A DNA stretch of 64,000 bases from JALZCH01 sp036387135 (GTDB lineage Bacteria > Acidobacteriota > Blastocatellia > Pyrinomonadales > Pyrinomonadaceae). Each line of letters starts with the position of its first letter. Positions within the stretch are counted from its first letter, which is position 1. Where the stretch lies: positions 1 to 64,000 of the forward strand of contig DASVUH010000007.1 in NCBI GenBank assembly GCA_036387135.1, written 5' to 3'. Shown in pieces: positions 41,089 to 50,399 of this stretch. Below the pieces are notes generated by a model. The model was not told where the DNA came from, did no database searches, and was given only the letters and a program-made list of their open reading frames with translations. The translations under genes were made by a program, and so were the position numbers.

Positions 41089-41122
41089 AATTACGAATTA
41101 TGAATTACGAATTACGAATTCG
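41089..41122. repeat. Short tandem-like repeat between genes
   Basis: Alternating AATTACG and AATTATG units upstream of the rhomboid gene and before the thiO-like gene. Non-coding here, but of the same style as the repeats inside truB and coaBC. Confidence 0.7.
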
Positions 41123-41340
41123 ATTGCTTGATAATTCGTTGCCATAATTTCAGTTTCGGCTTTTGATAATGTCGTTTTTCCGACCGTTTTTCAGTACGGT
41201 TTCCGACTATTATTTTTAAAATCCGAATGTTTCGAGCGGTTAGTTTTTGACCGGGCGAGCGGTTTGCTACACTTGAAACACAACGGAAGAGAGGCGAACA
41301 AACTCATAATTTAAAAATCGTTTTCGCCCGCGCACAACTG

Positions 41341-42513
41341 ATGTTTTCGGACAAGCTCAATTTTACAGAACAGCAAAAACTTAGCGGCGAGACGTTTGAC
41401 GCAATCGTCATCGGCGGCGGCGTAATCGGTTTATCCATTGCGCGCGAACTGAAAAAACGCGGCGTTGGGCGCGTTCTGATTCTCGAAAAAAACGCGCATT
41501 GCGGAGCGGAGGCGTCTAATGCAGCAGCCGGAATGCTCGCGCCGCAAGCGGAAGCCGATTCGGCGGATGATTTTTTCAATCTCTGCCGCCAAAGCCGCGA
41601 TTTGTATCCGAATTTCGCCGCCGAACTTCTTAACGATACAAGCATTGACGTTCGGCTCGATCAAACCGGAACGCTTTATCTGGCGTTTGGTGAAAAAGAT
41701 TTGGAAGAAATCGAGAAGCGCTTTGCCTGGCAGCGAGCGGCAGATTTGCCGGTGGAAAAAATCAGCCGCGAAGCGGTTTTAGAGCTTGAGCCGAACGTTT
41801 CGGACAAAGTTTTGGGCGCGCTGCGATTTCCGCTTGATTGGCAGGTCGAAAACCGCGATTTGATTCGCGCGTTGGTTGAATCGGTGCAAAAGCAAAATGT
41901 TTTGCTTAGACGCTCAACTAAAGTCGAAAAGATTTTGTTTGAAAACGGCAAAGCCGTCGGCGTTGCCACAAATGCGAGCGAAATAAGAGCGCAAAACGTG
42001 ATTGTCGCGGCGGGAGCGTGGACTCGCGCATTTTCGGAGATGCCTTTTGATTCGTCGCTCGAATCGTTTATTAAGCCGATTCGCGGTCAGATGCTCAGTT
42101 TCGCGTGTCAGGAAAAACCTTTGCGCCATGTCGTTTATTCGGCGCGCGGTTACATTGTTCCGCGCGGCGATAATCGAGTTTTAATCGGCGCGACGGTTGA
42201 AGATGTCGGTTTTGACAAAAGCATAACGGGCGGAGGTTTGCTTTCTTTGCTGCAAACGGCAGAGGAGATTTCTCCTAAACTCGGCAATTCAACGGTTTCC
42301 GAAATCTGGGCTGGCTTGCGTCCGGCGAGCCGCGACGATTTGCCGATCATCGGCGAGTTTCCCGAAAATTCCAATTTGTATTTCGCAACCGGGCATTATC
42401 GCAACGGCATCCTACTTGCGCCTTTGACTGCGCGGCTGATTGCAGACAAAATCGTCGAGGGCAAAAATTCTCCGTTTTTACAAATTTTTAATTTATCTCG
42501 TTTTCAAAGCTAA
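41341..42513 (+). CDS. FAD-dependent amino-acid oxidase, glycine oxidase ThiO-like
   Basis: A 390-residue flavoprotein of the DAO family. DAIVIGGGVIGLSIARELKKRG (about 21-42) is the dinucleotide-binding fold, with RVLILEKNAHCGAEASNAAAGMLAPQ as the second FAD contact and SNLYFATGHYRNGILLAP near the C-terminus. ThiO oxidises glycine to the imine used in thiamin-thiazole synthesis; related enzymes oxidise other amino acids. No thi genes lie nearby, so the name is provisional. The stop precedes the next gene by four bases. Confidence 0.85.
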   Translation: MFSDKLNFTEQQKLSGETFDAIVIGGGVIGLSIARELKKRGVGRVLILEKNAHCGAEASNAAAGMLAPQAEADSADDFFNLCRQSRDLYPNFAAELLNDTSIDVRLDQTGTLYLAFGEKDLEEIEKRFAWQRAADLPVEKISREAVLELEPNVSDKVLGALRFPLDWQVENRDLIRALVESVQKQNVLLRRSTKVEKILFENGKAVGVATNASEIRAQNVIVAAGAWTRAFSEMPFDSSLESFIKPIRGQMLSFACQEKPLRHVVYSARGYIVPRGDNRVLIGATVEDVGFDKSITGGGLLSLLQTAEEISPKLGNSTVSEIWAGLRPASRDDLPIIGEFPENSNLYFATGHYRNGILLAPLTARLIADKIVEGKNSPFLQIFNLSRFQS

Positions 42514-42517
42514 ATTT

Positions 42518-43969
42518 ATGACTCGATTTTTCTCCGTCATTTTAATTTTGTGCGTTTCGACAATCGCTTTCGCTCAATCGCGGCGCGTTCCGCCGGTGCG
42601 GACAAATCCAGCCGCGACCGCGCCAAGCGCAACTGCGGAAAATCCGGTTTCTCCCGATGCAAATGAAGCCGCAAAAAACGGAGCGGCGCTTTACGAGGAC
42701 GCGAACACTTACGCGAAGCGCAAGTTTGAAGATTACGAGCGGCGCAAACTTCCTTACAACGACGAATTGCGCCAGACGACTCAGCGCGAACAGCGTCAGC
42801 TTGCCGCTAAATACGCAGCGCAGCTTGCGGCGCAAAATCCGGCGGGCGATGATTTGTATTTTCTCGGAATGCTGCAACTCTTGGCGACAAATACCGACGG
42901 CGCGGGCGAAACGATGAAAAAATATCTCGCTTTGCCGGAAAAAGACGGCGAAAAAGCGCAAACCGCGCGCTCGATTGCCGCCGTTACAGCCGCGCGCCGC
43001 AAGAATTTCGATGACGCCGAAGCGCTCTTAAAAGAATATTTGAAAAACGCGCCCGTCAAAGTCGCGGAGCGCGTTTTGATTGAAAGCGAAATGGCGGAAA
43101 ACTATATCGCCGCCAGACAACAAGAACGCGCCGCGTTTCACGCCGAATCTGCGCTGCTTGCCGCCAAACCCGCGCTTTCCGATCCCGGTTCCAACAAACG
43201 GCTCGTCAAAGACGTTTACGAATTGGCGATGAAGTTGTTTGAAATTCACGCCGCAGCGGGCGCGAAACAAAAAGCCGAAACGGTTTTGGAAAATCTGCGC
43301 GAAACCGGCGCGCACGTCAATCAGCCGGATTTATACTGGCTGGCAACCGATAAATTAGTTGCGTTTTTGATTGAAACAGGGCGCAAGCCGGAAGCTCTGC
43401 AAAAAGTGAAAACCACAAAGGACGGGCTTGATACGGCGTTTCGAGACCCCGGATCGCGCGCCAAAATTCTCGCTTTTTTAAGAAAACGCGAGCCGCAATA
43501 CAAATTGCTCGGCGAAGCTGCGCCGGAACTGGCGGCAGATAAATGGCTGGGCGAAATCGGCGCCTCGTCGCTCGCCGGTTTGCGCGGCAAAGTCGTGCTT
43601 TTGGATTTTTGGGCGCATTGGTGCGAGCCTTGCTACGCGGCTTTCCCGAATCTTTCCGAATGGCACAAAACTTATTCCGGTCAAGGCTTTGAAATCGTCG
43701 GCGTCACCCGTTATTACGGCTCGGCTGAAGGTTTCGGCGCGGATGCCGACACGGAATTCGCGTTTTTGCAAAAAATCAAACGCAACCAGCGTTTGCCTTA
43801 CCCGTTCGCCATTGCAAAAGGACTCGTTAATCACAACCGTTTTTCGGTCGAAAGCCTGCCGACCGGAATTTTAATTGATAAAAAAGGCGTCGTTCGCTAC
43901 ATCAGCACCGGCTCAAATCACGCCGGCGAGGAAATGGAAAACTCGATTAAAAAACTGCTCTCCGAGTAG
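42518..43969 (+). CDS. Exported TlpA-like thioredoxin-fold protein with helical N-terminal domain
   Basis: 483 residues. The start is the ATG at 42518 (MTRFFSVILILCVSTIAFAQ, a good signal peptide); upstream starts lie inside the previous gene. A long helical TPR-like region (about 60-310) is followed by a thioredoxin domain: LRGKVVLLDFWAHWCEPCYAAFPNLSEWHKTY (CxxC = CEPC, about 369-372), ending TGILIDKKGVVRYISTGSN. TlpA-family proteins reduce or exchange disulfides in the periplasm. The WCEPC loop replaces the common WCGPC or WCPPC. Confidence 0.85.
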   Translation: MTRFFSVILILCVSTIAFAQSRRVPPVRTNPAATAPSATAENPVSPDANEAAKNGAALYEDANTYAKRKFEDYERRKLPYNDELRQTTQREQRQLAAKYAAQLAAQNPAGDDLYFLGMLQLLATNTDGAGETMKKYLALPEKDGEKAQTARSIAAVTAARRKNFDDAEALLKEYLKNAPVKVAERVLIESEMAENYIAARQQERAAFHAESALLAAKPALSDPGSNKRLVKDVYELAMKLFEIHAAAGAKQKAETVLENLRETGAHVNQPDLYWLATDKLVAFLIETGRKPEALQKVKTTKDGLDTAFRDPGSRAKILAFLRKREPQYKLLGEAAPELAADKWLGEIGASSLAGLRGKVVLLDFWAHWCEPCYAAFPNLSEWHKTYSGQGFEIVGVTRYYGSAEGFGADADTEFAFLQKIKRNQRLPYPFAIAKGLVNHNRFSVESLPTGILIDKKGVVRYISTGSNHAGEEMENSIKKLLSE

Positions 43970-43974
43970 CGGAG

Positions 43975-44040
43975 AACTGAGAATGAAGAACGGAAAACCG
44001 ATAAGAAAATTCAACTATTATCGGTTCTCCGTTCTCAGTT
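43975..44040. terminator. Inverted repeat between convergent genes
   Basis: Arms 43975-44004 (AACTGAGAA...CCGATAA) and 44018-44040 (TTATCGG...CTCAGTT) pair with a few bulges. It is followed by another GTTCTCAG copy and a T-run to 44060. It probably terminates both the TlpA-like gene and the minus-strand gene that ends at 44060. Confidence 0.6.
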
Positions 44041-44059
44041 TTACGTTCTCAGTTTTCTT

Positions 44060-44860
44060 TTATTTTGTCGGTTTAGCGAATTTGGCGTCGTCAATCGTCA
44101 CGTTCGATTTGATTTCATCAGTTTTAATGGTAAAACCGCCGGAAGCCGCATCCACACGCATCGTGTACGGCATTAGAACTCCTTCAAATTTTCGATAGTC
44201 CGATAGAAAGGTCTGCACGGGAGTTTTTCCCTGTGGCGTCACGGCAATTTGGTCAACGCGCACGAGCAAATTCGTTTTCTGATCGAAATAATAAGTTTGC
44301 GAAACGTCGCCCGCCGTCATCACAACGGCGTAAGCGTCACTACCTTCAATTTTTTCGATGCCTTTGGTTTCGCGTTTCGGAAACAATTCTTTGAGTCGGG
44401 CGAATCTGTAAAAGTCCGAATCGAGCTTGGTTTGCACCAATTCTTCTGCGGTTTTTTCGCGCGTACCCTGAATCGGATCGGTCGCCCAAGCCTTGCTGCC
44501 GTCAAAAATCTCCGTCATCTGCCCAAAACCCGGAATGTTGATAAAAACCGCCAATTTATTCGGCGCTTTTTGAAAGCTCTCATAAGTTCCTTTGACTCCC
44601 GCCGCCGGAATTTCCATCGTGCCTTTGACGTGATAACTGTTCGCTTTTTTGTAAGCGGCTTCGCCGCCGGTCGCTGCGACGAATTTGTCAATAATTTCGT
44701 CGGCTTTCGGAAGAGCCGCAATTGTCGAAGGCGCTTTAGTTTCGGTTTTCGGTGCAGGCGTTGAAGATTTGGCGGGCGCGGCGGTTTGCTGCGCGCTCGC
44801 ATTGACGGAGGCAAATAAAATCAATGCGAAAACGGCTGTTAAATTTTTAAAGTTTTTCAT
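44060..44860 (-). CDS. Exported LolA-like (lipoprotein-sorting-type) protein
   Basis: A 266-residue protein with a signal peptide (about 1-23). A linker rich in A, P, T and K follows (24-48), then a beta-sheet domain resembling LolA and related outer-membrane carrier proteins: ADEIIDKFVAATGGEAAYKKANSYHVKGTMEI, IFDGSKAWATDP, YYFDQKTNLLVRVDQIAVTPQG, SDYRKFEGVLMPYTMRV. The FDxKT-LLVR pattern is common in this fold. The natural cargo is unknown. Confidence 0.75.
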   Translation of the reverse strand: MKNFKNLTAVFALILFASVNASAQQTAAPAKSSTPAPKTETKAPSTIAALPKADEIIDKFVAATGGEAAYKKANSYHVKGTMEIPAAGVKGTYESFQKAPNKLAVFINIPGFGQMTEIFDGSKAWATDPIQGTREKTAEELVQTKLDSDFYRFARLKELFPKRETKGIEKIEGSDAYAVVMTAGDVSQTYYFDQKTNLLVRVDQIAVTPQGKTPVQTFLSDYRKFEGVLMPYTMRVDAASGGFTIKTDEIKSNVTIDDAKFAKPTK

Positions 44861-44890
44861 ATCTGTAATTTCCCTTTTGTTTGTGTGTGG

Positions 44891-46198
44891 TTATTTTAAT
44901 ATCTCGCGGATGGCGGCATCAATCTGCAAATCGCGTCCGGCGAGCAGACTTTCGCGCGTTAGTCGCACTTCGACATCCGGTTTGACTCCGCGACCTTCGA
45001 TCAGTACATCGCCGGGCGATTTGTAATCGGAAATCGCGTATTGAAAAATCGCGCCGGTCGGCAGACGGTCAAAAAGCGACGCCAAAACCGCGCCCATCGT
45101 GGTTTCGCCGACAGTTTTCGCGCGCTTTGTCGCCTGCAAACCGGCGGCGAAAATCTCGCTCGTCGAAGCGCTTCCGCCGTCGGTTAAAACGACGACTTTG
45201 CCTTTATACGAATCGGCTTGCGGATACGCGATAAATTTTTGTTCCGCCGCGCGAAATTTGAGCGAGCCGAGCGAGGTTTGTTCGGTGACCAGATTTCCGG
45301 TGATTCCGGCGGCTAACGCTCCGAGTCCGCCAACGTTTCCGCGCACGTCGAAAACGATTCCGGGCGCGTCTTTCATCTCGCTAATCGCCGCCCTGATTTT
45401 AGCGAGCTGCGGCATCACCCAAATGTTAAAACGAATGTAGCCGATGCCGTTTTCCAGTCGGCGCGTTTCAAATTCGACCGGCTGCGGCGGAAAGTTTCCG
45501 AGCGGCAGCGAATATTCAACCTTTTCCCGCGCGCGCTGAAGCGTTAGCGTTTGGCGTCCGTCTTTTTCGTTTAAAACCTCGATTTTTACTGTTGAACCGG
45601 ACGCGCCGTCAAGAAAACGTTCCAAAACTCGCTCGCGCGTAAACTGTTTTTGACCTTCCGTTCCATGTCGTTTTTCGAGAGCGGCGTTAATTGGCGTGAG
45701 GATTTCTTCCACAGTTTTGTCGCCGATTTTGAGAATCTCAAACCCCGGTTTGATGCCGTTTTTGGCGGCGGGCAAATCCGCGCGGACACGAAATACAACT
45801 GCTTTGCCGTCAATTCTTCTCAACTCAATGCCGACGCTTCCATTTCCGCCGTTTTCTTTATTTTCGGTTTCAATTTGCGCTTCGGGCGGGACAACATTGA
45901 AATGCGATTGACCAAGCTCGGCGAGCATCGTTTGCAAAACGCGATAAAACTCGGCATCCGATTTGGTGGCGAGCGCTTTCGGCTCGTAAATCTCGCGCAT
46001 TTTTTTCCAATCAACGCCGCCGAAAGTCGGATCGAAATGTTTTTCGTTGACGGTAGTCCAAACTTTTTCAAACGATTCACGCCGCAGCAGAGCATTTTTG
46101 TCGGCGACGGACGGCACAGCTTGCGAAACGGTTTGCGCAACGGCAATCGCACCGCTGAAATTTAAAAGCAAAATCAGTAGAAACAATTTTTTGAGCAT
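44891..46198 (-). CDS. Exported PDZ/S41-family C-terminal processing peptidase
   Basis: 435 residues from ATG 46198 (MLKKLFLLILLLNFSGAIAVAQ, signal peptide). A helical S41 N-domain is followed by a PDZ region (GIELRRIDGKAVVFRVRADLPAAKNGIKPGFEILKIGD). The catalytic core has IVFDVRGNVGGLGALAA and VVLTDGGSASTSEIFAAGL (nucleophile Ser), with the Lys in GLQATKRAKTVG. S41 proteases remove C-terminal tails from periplasmic proteins. An upstream extension to 46294 lacks signal-peptide features and is not used. Confidence 0.88.
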   Translation of the reverse strand: MLKKLFLLILLLNFSGAIAVAQTVSQAVPSVADKNALLRRESFEKVWTTVNEKHFDPTFGGVDWKKMREIYEPKALATKSDAEFYRVLQTMLAELGQSHFNVVPPEAQIETENKENGGNGSVGIELRRIDGKAVVFRVRADLPAAKNGIKPGFEILKIGDKTVEEILTPINAALEKRHGTEGQKQFTRERVLERFLDGASGSTVKIEVLNEKDGRQTLTLQRAREKVEYSLPLGNFPPQPVEFETRRLENGIGYIRFNIWVMPQLAKIRAAISEMKDAPGIVFDVRGNVGGLGALAAGITGNLVTEQTSLGSLKFRAAEQKFIAYPQADSYKGKVVVLTDGGSASTSEIFAAGLQATKRAKTVGETTMGAVLASLFDRLPTGAIFQYAISDYKSPGDVLIEGRGVKPDVEVRLTRESLLAGRDLQIDAAIREILK

Positions 46199-46339
46199 CA
46201 CAATTGTTTTGATGCTTATTATGAAAGATAGATTCGAGACTATAAAATGATTTTGGGTGCGTTGCCGCTTTCGAGCCACAAAAGTTAAAATCACGCACGG
46301 CAGGAATTTTACACAAAAAACGATTTAAAGGTTTCAAGA

Positions 46340-47710
46340 ATGAAGTATTACGAAAATGTTTTGGGTATTATCGGCAATACGCCGCTCGTCAAAATCACAA
46401 AGCTCACCGAGCAATACGGAATCAAAGCTCAGATTTTCGCCAAAATGGAATCGCTCAATCCCGGTTATTCGGTCAAGGACCGAATCGGCGTGGCGATGAT
46501 CGAAGCGGCGGAAAAAGACGGTTCGCTCAAATCTCGCGGGACTGTGATTGAAGCCACGTCCGGCAATACGGGAATCGGTTTGGCTGTCGCGGCGGCGGTC
46601 AAAGGCTATAAATGTATTTTTATTATGACCGAAAAGGTTTCGACCGAAAAAGTAAAATATCTCAAAGCGCTCGGCGCGGATGTCGTAATTTGTCCCGTCA
46701 CGGCGAAAAAAGGCTCGCCGGATCATTACCTGACCGTCGCCCGCCGCATCGCCGACGAAACGCCGAACTCGTTTTACCCGGATCAATTCAACAACATTCC
46801 GAACCGCGAAGCGCATTACAAAACCACCGGACCGGAAATCTGGCGCGACACGGACGGAAAAATCACGCATTTCGTCGCTTCGGTCGGAACGGGCGGCACG
46901 ATTTCGGGCGCGGGGCGTTTTTTGAAAGAACAAAATCCGAAAATCCGCATCGTCCAAGCCGATCCGGTCGGCTCGATTTTAAAAGCGGTCAAAGAAACCG
47001 GCAATATGCCCGAAGGCTCGCCGTTTCTTGTCGAAGGCATCGGGCAATCGGATATGCTTCCGACAACTTACGAACCGCGCGTGGTTGACGAAGTTCACAG
47101 CATCACAGACCGCGACTCGTTCGAGATGGCGCGGCAATTAACCAGAGTTGAAGGCATTTTCTGCGGCGGCTCGACCGGGACGAATTTTGCCGCCGCGCTG
47201 CGCATCGCGAAGGATTTGGACGAAAACAGTTTGATCGTTTTTATCGTCTGCGATACGGGCGAACATTATTTGACGAAACATCATTCGGATGAATGGCTCA
47301 AAGAAAAACAGCTTCTCGAACCTCAGCGTTTGACCGCCGGGCTTTTGACCGAAACGAAAAATGGGAGCAGACCGCGCAAACTGGTTTTCGTTGCGCCGGC
47401 TCAAACCGTTGCCGAAGCTCTCAAAGTTATGGACGAGAACGGTATCACGCAGCTTCCGGTTTTAGACGAAGGAAAATCGGTCGGCTCAATTCGCGAATCG
47501 AGAGTTTTGGCGAAGCTGCTCGAAAACCGCGAGCTGATGAACGCCGCTGTCGGCGAAGTGATGGAAAAAGGCTTTCCGGTCGTTGACGAATCAATCAGCT
47601 TAAACGAAGTCTCGCAAAAACTAATGAAATCGCCCGCCGTTCTGGTTGAGGAATACAAACGAATTATCGGAATTATCACGCGAACCGATGTTTTGGACGT
47701 GCCGCGCTGA
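46340..47710 (+). CDS. Cystathionine beta-synthase-like PLP enzyme with CBS domain pair
   Basis: A 456-residue PLP enzyme. It has GNTPLVKITKL, the internal-aldimine lysine in LNPGYSVKDRIGVAMIE (about residue 45) and the cofactor-binding loop EATSGNTGIGLAVAAA. FVASVGTGGTISGAGRFLKE and GICCGGSTG-like FCGGSTGTNFAAA follow. The last ~120 residues are two CBS motifs (VAEALKVMDENGITQLPVLDEG, DESISLNEVSQKLMKSPAVLV). It condenses serine with homocysteine, or acts as a cysteine synthase. Convergent with the next gene. Confidence 0.9.
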   Translation: MKYYENVLGIIGNTPLVKITKLTEQYGIKAQIFAKMESLNPGYSVKDRIGVAMIEAAEKDGSLKSRGTVIEATSGNTGIGLAVAAAVKGYKCIFIMTEKVSTEKVKYLKALGADVVICPVTAKKGSPDHYLTVARRIADETPNSFYPDQFNNIPNREAHYKTTGPEIWRDTDGKITHFVASVGTGGTISGAGRFLKEQNPKIRIVQADPVGSILKAVKETGNMPEGSPFLVEGIGQSDMLPTTYEPRVVDEVHSITDRDSFEMARQLTRVEGIFCGGSTGTNFAAALRIAKDLDENSLIVFIVCDTGEHYLTKHHSDEWLKEKQLLEPQRLTAGLLTETKNGSRPRKLVFVAPAQTVAEALKVMDENGITQLPVLDEGKSVGSIRESRVLAKLLENRELMNAAVGEVMEKGFPVVDESISLNEVSQKLMKSPAVLVEEYKRIIGIITRTDVLDVPR

Positions 47711-47714
47711 AGTT

Positions 47715-47777
47715 TAGCTGAGAATTTTGGCGACTATCTGTACAGACTTTAGAACAGAAATTGCCAATCTTCAGCTA
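47715..47777. terminator. Weak inverted repeat between convergent genes
   Basis: TAGCTGA (47715-47721) and TCAGCTA (47771-47777) enclose partly complementary TTTTGGC/GCCAA. It may terminate the CBS gene and the convergent hydrolase. Confidence 0.35.
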
Positions 47778-47782
47778 TTGAT

Positions 47783-49276
47783 TTAGCGACGATTCGGAGG
47801 CGGCGATTTCGCTTCTTCAACTGTGAGGAAATGCGGGCGCTCGAACGAAACTGTGCGTCCTTTGACATCCTGCCCTTTGAAAAAATCTACGACGACTGTT
47901 TGCACCTCCGAACCGGGCAATGTTTCGTGTCCGCCGTTTTCAACGATTAAATGTGTGCTGTTCGGAAATCCCCAGCGCACTTCTTCAGCCTGAAAAGGCG
48001 GCGTGTTGGTATCGAGCGCACCGCTTATAAACAGAGCCGGAAGCGTACTCCAAAGACGGGATTGCGATGCAGACCCGCTTTCCGATACGCCAATCGCCTT
48101 ACAATTTTCCGCCGTCCATTGCAGATTTACGTTGCTGAATAACGCCTGGCGCGTTTCTTTTTGTGCTTGTGCGAGTCGTTCAGCCGACCAACCGACCGAG
48201 CAATCCACAGCGTTCGCCATCGGCGACCTTCCTTGAAAGCCGTTATATAACGCCTCTATCCGGCGCGTAAAGAGAGAATAATCGCCCTGGTCTATGGTGT
48301 GAAACAACGCCGGAAGCCATGCGTAGTTTCTTGCATCGGTCATGCTGTTACGCACCAGCCATTGCAATCCGATTTTACCGACACGAATTTGCGCCGGACT
48401 CCTGGTTTGCGCGTCGTTGACGGTTAGTGTTACGGGATTTCGCTCCAGCTTATCCAGCAAGCGCCGGTAAAGACTTTCCATATCCGGCACTAGTTTACTC
48501 ATGGCAGAGTCCTCTGCGGCAAAATATGAAAGTTTTTTTATGATTAAATCCCAAACGCTCGGCAGCGCGATTAGATTGTCGGCGGCGTCCGTCGCGGCGA
48601 AAACAACGCGGTCGAGATTTTTGCCGTGCCTCCTGACAGCCGCCTGTGCCAGCACGGTTCCGTAAGAATGCCCGATGAGACTAATTCGTTCAGCGCCGAG
48701 CGCCTGCCGCAAATCGTCCAGATCGTCCGCGCTGGCGTCGTTAGTATAAGCTGATATTTCAACTCCCTGTTTGCGCCAGTGTTCCGCGCAAATGCGCGAA
48801 TTATCGGTGAAGGCTCGCTGCCATTTTTCCGCACTCTCAAAAACATCCGGCGCAACGGGCGTTGCCGGACAATCCAGACTAGGCGTTGACATTCCCAAGC
48901 CGCGCTGGTCGAGAAGAATCACGTCCGCGACTTCGCGCAATTTATCAAACAAGCTGAAATAAACGGGAACTCGTCCCATTCCGATTCCGGGAGCGCCCGG
49001 ACCGCCTGCCAGAAAAACAATCGGCGAGCCGGGTTTTGCCACTGTGCTTTTAAGCCGCACAAATGCGAGCTGAATCAAACGCTTTGATTGATTATTGCGA
49101 TTTTCGCGTACCCACAGCTTGCCAAGCTCTGCTGAAATCTCTTTTCCGGCGTAAGTTTTGAAGGCGTAAGATTCGATAACGAGCTTACCGGCGCGCTCTT
49201 CTTCCTGCTGTCCCTGGATAGCTGCGCTGGCGGCAACGCACAATAAGCAAACTACGAATAACTTAAATCGGCTCAT
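47783..49276 (-). CDS. Exported alpha/beta hydrolase, tripeptidyl-aminopeptidase (S33)-like
   Basis: A 497-residue protein with signal peptide MSRFKLFVVCLLCVAASAAIQGQ. FLAGGPGAPGIGMG is the oxyanion loop, VILLDQRGLGMS follows, and the nucleophile elbow is LIGHSYGTVLAQAAV (Ser at about 197). LFISGALDTNTPP (Asp) and VENGGHETLPGS (His) complete the triad, with the C-terminal TAP-like domain of S33 peptidases. It probably removes N-terminal tri- or dipeptides, or prolyl residues, in the periplasm. Confidence 0.88.
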   Translation of the reverse strand: MSRFKLFVVCLLCVAASAAIQGQQEEERAGKLVIESYAFKTYAGKEISAELGKLWVRENRNNQSKRLIQLAFVRLKSTVAKPGSPIVFLAGGPGAPGIGMGRVPVYFSLFDKLREVADVILLDQRGLGMSTPSLDCPATPVAPDVFESAEKWQRAFTDNSRICAEHWRKQGVEISAYTNDASADDLDDLRQALGAERISLIGHSYGTVLAQAAVRRHGKNLDRVVFAATDAADNLIALPSVWDLIIKKLSYFAAEDSAMSKLVPDMESLYRRLLDKLERNPVTLTVNDAQTRSPAQIRVGKIGLQWLVRNSMTDARNYAWLPALFHTIDQGDYSLFTRRIEALYNGFQGRSPMANAVDCSVGWSAERLAQAQKETRQALFSNVNLQWTAENCKAIGVSESGSASQSRLWSTLPALFISGALDTNTPPFQAEEVRWGFPNSTHLIVENGGHETLPGSEVQTVVVDFFKGQDVKGRTVSFERPHFLTVEEAKSPPPNRR

Positions 49277-49393
49277 AACTTAATTTCCTTTTCATTTTCT
49301 ATGCAGAGTTTTGGTGGCAACTGCTGTTATAGACGTTGAAGAAAGAAAATTGTTAACGAGCTTAAATCTTAAGCTAATTCACTTATTTATTTT

Positions 49394-49690
49394 TTATCCT
49401 CTAATTTTAGCGAACCACCAGCGCAGACCTACGAAAAGGAAGCGCCAGTCTTTGAAAAATTCCGGCGGTTTGCCTTCAAAGGCGTGACCGATGAATTGGA
49501 AAATCCAGCCGATGACGAAAAGCGCGGTCGGGACAATCCAAAATCCGCGAATGAAAAGCGCGGGTAAAAATAGCGGCAATGACAAAGCAATCATCGGAAT
49601 CCCGATTTTATGCGTGATTTGATTAACCGGATGTTGATGACTTTTTGAATATTCCGAAATCCATTCGTCCCAAGATTTTCCGCCGAGCAT
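49394..49690 (-). CDS. DUF962 / Mpo1-like membrane protein
   Basis: A 98-residue protein. KSWDEWISEYSKSHQHPVNQITHKIGIPMIALSLPLFL contains the metal-binding His pattern (HQHP and NxxTHxIGIP) of the Mpo1/DUF962 family. Two helices follow, ending IGHAFEGKPPEFFKDWRFLFVGLRWW. Yeast Mpo1 is an iron-dependent dioxygenase in fatty-acid alpha-oxidation; bacterial members are uncharacterised. I use the ATG at 49690 with AAGGAG upstream rather than the TTG at 49717. Confidence 0.85.
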   Translation of the reverse strand: MLGGKSWDEWISEYSKSHQHPVNQITHKIGIPMIALSLPLFLPALFIRGFWIVPTALFVIGWIFQFIGHAFEGKPPEFFKDWRFLFVGLRWWFAKIRG

Positions 49691-49782
49691 TGTTTCGAGT
49701 TCTCCTTTTTGCAGCAAAATTTACCGCATTTTAAACGAAAATACGAGTCGAAATGGAGGATGTTAAATTTAACTTGCCGATT

Positions 49783-50022
49783 TCAGCTTTGTTTTTTGAT
49801 TTCGCTCAACAATTCTTCGTCCGACAGCTTGCTTTCCCAATCACCCGCAAGCTTTAAGCGGACGGTTTGCGCGCCGCCGCTCGGCGTGCAAACGACTTCA
49901 ACCAAACCGGGCGCGCCTTCGACGCGCGCCGCTTCGCGCTTTTCGGCGTTATTCGACAAACCGGCGTAAGCCTGTATGCACGACCAGGTTGTTCCTTCAC
50001 CGTCTTGAATTTCTCTAGGCAT
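49783..50022 (-). CDS. Small hypothetical protein
   Basis: A 79-residue soluble protein, starting MPREIQDGEGTTWSCIQAYAGL. The middle (EGAPGLVEVVCTPSGGAQTVRLKLAGDWE) predicts two to three strands and the end (LSDEELLSEIKKQS) a helix. Two cysteines (WSC, VVC) could bind metal or be chance. I cannot name the family. It sits alone between the DUF962 gene and a 377 bp intergenic stretch. Confidence 0.6.
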   Translation of the reverse strand: MPREIQDGEGTTWSCIQAYAGLSNNAEKREAARVEGAPGLVEVVCTPSGGAQTVRLKLAGDWESKLSDEELLSEIKKQS

Positions 50023-50399
50023 AAATTAACGAAAATCCTCTTCTGTTTTATTTCTCGCCGGAGCGACAAAATCCGCATTTTTCCACTCGGCGATTAAAGT
50101 AAAATTGGTGGACGGGCGCGAAATTGTGACGCTTTCAAAGAGCGAAGAAATATACAATGCAGTGATAAAATCGGATGTTTATCAACACAATTCAAAGCGT
50201 CACTAAATTTGAGACACGACCGATTATTTAGTTTATCTGAGTTCGCACACATTCCGCACACATTTTCTGAATTAACCGTCACTAAATTATTTGGGAAATC
50301 CGACTTTTCTCAACAATTCCTGAAACGAGCTTGTGCTACCCTGATACATAACATTTTTTATAAAGGTCTTTCGCAATCTCCCCGCGAAAGAAGTAATTC
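50023..50399. other. Intergenic stretch with repeats, no gene seen
   Basis: No convincing coding frame. It contains a perfect 10 bp inverted repeat GTGACGCTTT (50126-50135) / AAAGCGTCAC (50194-50203). A 12 bp direct repeat CGTCACTAAATT occurs at 50198-50209 and 50277-50288. A double GCACACATT is also present. These may be operator sites for the downstream membrane-protein gene; there is no other evidence. Confidence 0.4.
50368..50390 (+). promoter_or_regulatory. Hairpin overlapping the ribosome-binding site of the DUF1206 gene
   Basis: CTTTCGC (50368-50374) pairs with GCGAAAG (50384-50390), which overlaps the purine-rich GAAAGAAG preceding the ATG at 50400. Folding would partly hide the ribosome site. 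Confidence 0.4.

Noticed and set aside
41082..41340. Thiamin (TPP) riboswitch upstream of the ThiO-like gene
   Set aside because: No CTGAGA or ACCTGA-type core could be found; only simple AATTACG repeats and T-rich stretches.
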